From Victivallis sp. Marseille-Q1083 (GTDB lineage: Bacteria; Verrucomicrobiota; Lentisphaeria; Victivallales; Victivallaceae), in the NCBI RefSeq assembly GCF_903645315.1, contig NZ_CAHJXL010000001.1:2821501-2885500 (forward strand): a stretch of DNA of 64,000 nt, read 5' to 3'. Each line of letters opens with the position of its first letter. The first letter of the stretch is position 1. The position numbers and the translations under genes were made by a program. Shown piece after piece: positions 61,119-64,000 of this stretch. Under the pieces are notes generated by a model, which did not search any database, was not told the origin of the DNA, and saw only the letters and a list, made by a program, of their open reading frames with translations.

Positions 61119-62267
61119 ATGGAAAAATCGAAGTTGAAGGTAATGACGATTGTCGGGACCCGTCCCGAGATCATCCGCCTCGCGGCGGTAATCAAGCTGC
61201 TGGAAAAACACGTGGACCACAAAATGATCCACACCGGCCAGAATTACGACTATGAACTCAACCAGGTCTTTTTCGAGGAATTGGAACTGCGCAAGCCGGA
61301 TTATTACCTCGGAGTCGATACTTCTAGCCTCGGCCATGTGCTGGGCGAAACGCTGATCAAAGTCGAGGCGGTATTTGACGCCGAGCGGCCGGATGCGGTG
61401 CTGATCCTGGGCGACACCAACGCGGCGATTGCCGGCATCATGGCCAAACGGATGAAGATTCCGATCTACCATATGGAGGCCGGCAACCGGTCGTTCGACC
61501 TCAACGTGCCCGAGGAAATCAACCGTCGGATCATCGACCACATCGCTGATTTCAATCTGGTTTATACTGAGAACTCCCGGCGCCATCTGTTGGCCGAGGG
61601 GCTGCCGCACCGCCATACTTATGTAACCGGCTCGCCCATGTACGAAGTGCTCAACATGTTCCTGCCGAAGATCAAAGCATCGAAAATTCTTGAAACGCTG
61701 AAGCTCGAAAAGAACCGTTACTTCATCGTCAGTTGCCACCGCGAGGAAAACGTCGATTATCCCGGCAATCTGCGCAAAATCCTGACCTTCCTCAACGCGA
61801 TTGCCGCCAAATACGATATGCCGGTGGTGGTTTCGACCCATCCCCGTACCCGGATGCGGATCGAAGCGCTCGATGGCGTGACGATCGACTCGCGGGTGCA
61901 GTTCCTCAAGCCGTTTGGTTTTTTCGATTACAATGCGCTGCAGCTTAATGCCAAGTGTGCGATTTCGGATTCCGGAACGATCAGCGAGGAGTCGAGCATG
62001 ATGAATTTTCCGGCGATCACCATTCGCCAGGCGCTGGAACGTCCCGAAGCGATGGATGCCGGTACCATCATCCTCACCGGACTCGATCCCGAAATCGTCC
62101 TTGATTCCATCGCGCTGGTGCTTGACGAATTCGAAGCCAACGGCGGCAAATATGACAAAATCTGTTCTGAATACCAGGTGACCAACACTTCCTGGCGCGT
62201 TCTCAAGCTCATCCTCGGCACCGCCAGACTCGCCAATCGCTGGAGAGGCGTCGAACTGAAAAAATAA
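61119..62267 (+). CDS. capG: UDP-N-acetylglucosamine 2-epimerase type (CapG/FnlC)
   Basis: Non-hydrolysing sugar 2-epimerase, 382 residues, third enzyme of UDP-L-FucNAc synthesis. The pattern MTIVGTRPEIIRLAAVIKLLEK, HTGQNYDYELNQVFFEEL, GDTNAAIAGIMAKR, MEAGNRSFDLNVPEEINRRIIDH, SCHREENVDYPGNL and SDSGTISEESSMM gives the family with the catalytic Asp, Glu and His residues. Adjacent CapE and CapF make this specific role far more probable than UDP-ManNAc formation. Confidence 0.93.
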   Translation: MEKSKLKVMTIVGTRPEIIRLAAVIKLLEKHVDHKMIHTGQNYDYELNQVFFEELELRKPDYYLGVDTSSLGHVLGETLIKVEAVFDAERPDAVLILGDTNAAIAGIMAKRMKIPIYHMEAGNRSFDLNVPEEINRRIIDHIADFNLVYTENSRRHLLAEGLPHRHTYVTGSPMYEVLNMFLPKIKASKILETLKLEKNRYFIVSCHREENVDYPGNLRKILTFLNAIAAKYDMPVVVSTHPRTRMRIEALDGVTIDSRVQFLKPFGFFDYNALQLNAKCAISDSGTISEESSMMNFPAITIRQALERPEAMDAGTIILTGLDPEIVLDSIALVLDEFEANGGKYDKICSEYQVTNTSWRVLKLILGTARLANRWRGVELKK

Positions 62268-62278
62268 CGGATGCAACC

Positions 62279-63499
62279 ATGGGTAAACGCAAAATTCTGA
62301 TTCTGACGGAGCGCTTTTTCCCGGAAGAGTTTCTGATCAATGATCTGGCTGCCGAATGGAAAAAGCGCGGTTGGAACATTGAAGTGTTGACGCAAGTGCC
62401 AAGTTATCCGCATGACCGGGTTTTTGACGGTTATTATAATCGTTGGTTTCAGACGACCAGGGAATACCGGGATATTCCGGTTCATCGGGTGAAAACTTTA
62501 ACCGGCTACAATCGAAGCGTGGTCCGGAAAATCGTCAATTATTTGAATTTTGCGCTGCTGACTTCGCTGTGGAGCTTATTTCATGGTTGGCGGTATCAGC
62601 AGATTTTTATTTACCACACCGGACCTCTGACGATGGCCGTTGCCGGAGTGGTACTGCATTATATCTGCCGGAAACCGTGTATGATCTGGACCCAGGATGT
62701 CTGGCCGGATACCGTTTATGCTTACGGGTTCAAGCCCTGCTGGTGGAAACGGTTGCTGCTCGATAATTTCGTCCGCCTGATCTATTCAGCCTGCGGGACG
62801 ATTGGCGTCAGTTCGCCCGGCTTCATTGAAAAATTACGGCCCTATACGGATAAAGAGATCCATTTTATCCCGCAGTGGACGACCCAGCGTCTGGCTATGG
62901 CCTCCAAAGCTGTTTCCGGCAAAAGAATTTTCACTTTTGCCGGAAATATCGGTTCGGTTCAGAATCTGGAAATGGTAGTTGAAGCATTCGGCTCTTTGAA
63001 AAATGAGGAAGCGGAATTGCGGCTGGTTGGGGGAGGGGTGTTTCTTGAGCGTCTGCAGAAGCTCGTCCAGGCAAAACAATATCGGAACATTGTTTTTACC
63101 GGTCGACTGCCGCAGGAAAAAATGCCGGAAGTTTTTGCCCAGTCCGATGTAATGATCATTTCATTGAAAAGAGAATTTGCGATGACACTTCCGGCCAAAT
63201 TTCAAGCGTATATTGCAGCCGGGAAGCCGATTTTCGGCATCATTACCGGGGATACGGCGGAATTGATCGAACAATATGAACTCGGCATGATTGCGTTGCC
63301 GGAATTTGAATCGATCAGGAGCGGTTTTCAAACTTTGATGCAACAATCGTCCCGGCAATTGGAAGTGTGGGGCAATAATGCCCGAAATACCTCGAAGCGT
63401 TTATTTGACCGTACTAACATTGTCGGAATCATGAGCTGTTTGTGTGGCATGGAGGAATATGACCATTCTATCGAGCATTCGCCAAAATATACCGTGTAA
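62279..63499 (+). CDS. wbuB: glycosyltransferase family 4, WbuB-like (L-FucNAc transferase)
   Basis: GT-B enzyme of 406 residues. The start is KILILTERFFPEEFLINDLAAEWKKRGWNIEVLTQVPSYP, then TQDVWPDTVYAYGF, SPGFIEKL, FTFAGNIGSVQNLEMVVEAF and FAMTLPAKFQAYIAAGKPIFG. The same arrangement is found in WbuB of E. coli, which follows fnlABC and adds L-FucNAc. The location directly after capG supports this. In the E. coli group the enzyme ends about here. Confidence 0.88.
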   Translation: MGKRKILILTERFFPEEFLINDLAAEWKKRGWNIEVLTQVPSYPHDRVFDGYYNRWFQTTREYRDIPVHRVKTLTGYNRSVVRKIVNYLNFALLTSLWSLFHGWRYQQIFIYHTGPLTMAVAGVVLHYICRKPCMIWTQDVWPDTVYAYGFKPCWWKRLLLDNFVRLIYSACGTIGVSSPGFIEKLRPYTDKEIHFIPQWTTQRLAMASKAVSGKRIFTFAGNIGSVQNLEMVVEAFGSLKNEEAELRLVGGGVFLERLQKLVQAKQYRNIVFTGRLPQEKMPEVFAQSDVMIISLKREFAMTLPAKFQAYIAAGKPIFGIITGDTAELIEQYELGMIALPEFESIRSGFQTLMQQSSRQLEVWGNNARNTSKRLFDRTNIVGIMSCLCGMEEYDHSIEHSPKYTV

Positions 63500-63527
63500 T
63501 CTCAACCCAACCATCAGGAGGTAGAAA

Positions 63528-64000
63528 ATGGAATTATTAGGTCGCGTTATCATTGCCTGTAGTGTACTGGCGACAGGAGGTTGTATGACTTCTTCTCAAT
63601 CCGAAGAAAATGTTGTTGCCTCTTCGGAACTTGTCGCGCTCCAGTTCAATGACACGAAAACGGATGTCCGGATCGAATTCCCGGAGGATTGGTTGAACTG
63701 GAATTCGCAGACCGGAACTTTTGATGGAAAAAACGCCGGTTTTCAGGTAAGTGGGAAGGTGACCAATGTCTATAGCAGGGATATGCTGACAGTTGATCCG
63801 GCTCGACCGATTGAAATTTCAGGAAATTTTAAGAATTTATCTGCAGATTCAGAGGCGACAGTTTATTTGGGGTTCAAAGTTTATGATCAGAACGGTAATG
63901 AAATCCGGGATTGGACGGTGAAGGCACTTCCAGGCAGCGATACTGTTTTGAGCCGTAAATGCAATGAAGATTCGACGACGATTTACGTCAGAGATGCTTC
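63528..64000 (+). CDS. putative lipoprotein, partial (cut by window end)
   Basis: CAGGAGG lies six bases before ATG 63528, and the frame stays open to the last base (157 codons seen). The start MELLGRVIIACSVLATGGC followed by MTSSQSEE looks like a lipoprotein signal with a weak lipobox (TGGC, acceptor Cys19). The rest is beta-rich (LVALQFNDTKTDVRIEF, ATVYLGFKVYDQNG) and perhaps an Ig-like or carbohydrate-binding domain, but it is not recognised. It could be linked to polysaccharide export or attachment, given only its position. Confidence 0.75.
   Translation, partial: MELLGRVIIACSVLATGGCMTSSQSEENVVASSELVALQFNDTKTDVRIEFPEDWLNWNSQTGTFDGKNAGFQVSGKVTNVYSRDMLTVDPARPIEISGNFKNLSADSEATVYLGFKVYDQNGNEIRDWTVKALPGSDTVLSRKCNEDSTTIYVRDA

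Noticed and set aside
1-64000. CRISPR arrays, rRNA genes, prophage or integrase genes
   Set aside because: No regularly spaced repeats, rRNA-like sequence or phage-type genes were seen on reading both strands.

Overview
The window looks like chromosomal DNA of a Gram-negative, GC-rich bacterium of the PVC group, most likely Lentisphaerota (Victivallis-like). This is inferred from an H-X9-DG type pseudopilin, the mix of GntR and ROK regulators with large secreted glycoside-hydrolase-like proteins, and a TolB-like and LolA-like envelope set. No rRNA is present, so the assignment is not proven. One tRNA, tRNA-Ser(CGA), was found. Promoters that can be read share a TATATT-type -10 box.

Layout. 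1-8.1 kb: housekeeping genes (K+/H+ antiporter, two-part chromate transporter, HPr, DUF523/DUF1722 protein, Uup-type ABC-F ATPase, cysS). A perfect 226-bp tandem duplication lies at the convergent ends of the DUF1722 and ABC-F genes. 8.3-14.7 kb: tRNA-Ser, an AT-richer orphan gene, an AlbA_2 protein, an AhpD-like protein and a GH2 beta-mannosidase coupled to a small unknown gene. 14.9-25.7 kb: a solute-binding protein coupled to a SpoIIE-type phosphatase, CCA-adding enzyme, PaaK-like ligase, TolB-like protein, folC and lon. 25.7-41.9 kb: sugar-regulated accessory genes. These include a GntR/solute-binding-protein fusion, a ROK regulator divergent from an aminotransferase-oxidoreductase-MarC operon, a GntR/LacI regulator with a pseudopilin and a large secreted GH-like protein, and threonine aldolase. 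Two almost identical IS110-family elements sit in this region.

42-64 kb: a large exopolysaccharide or capsule locus, all on the + strand. It opens with a strong promoter, a ~320-nt structured leader and a NusG/UpxY-like antiterminator. Next come UDP-HexNAc 6-dehydrogenase and 4-epimerase genes (UDP-GalNAcA route). An AT-rich, probably transferred cassette follows: glycosyltransferases, PIG-L deacetylase, Wzx, pyruvyltransferase, acetyltransferase, Fe-S protein, Wzy and a GT39 in two frames. Two decayed gene remnants are in or beside this cassette. A GC-rich CapE-cupin-CapF-CapG-WbuB block (UDP-L-FucNAc route) closes the locus, followed by a lipoprotein gene cut by the window end.

Most interesting observation: both IS110 copies are inserted inside the Shine-Dalgarno sequence (AAAGGAGA) of a downstream gene. 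Removing either copy restores a perfect ribosome binding site six bases before the ATG. The 5' non-coding end of the element can fold into stem-loops and contains both the target octamer and a near-copy of the circular donor junction. This is what a bridge RNA (the IS110/IS621 guide system) programmed to target ribosome binding sites would look like.
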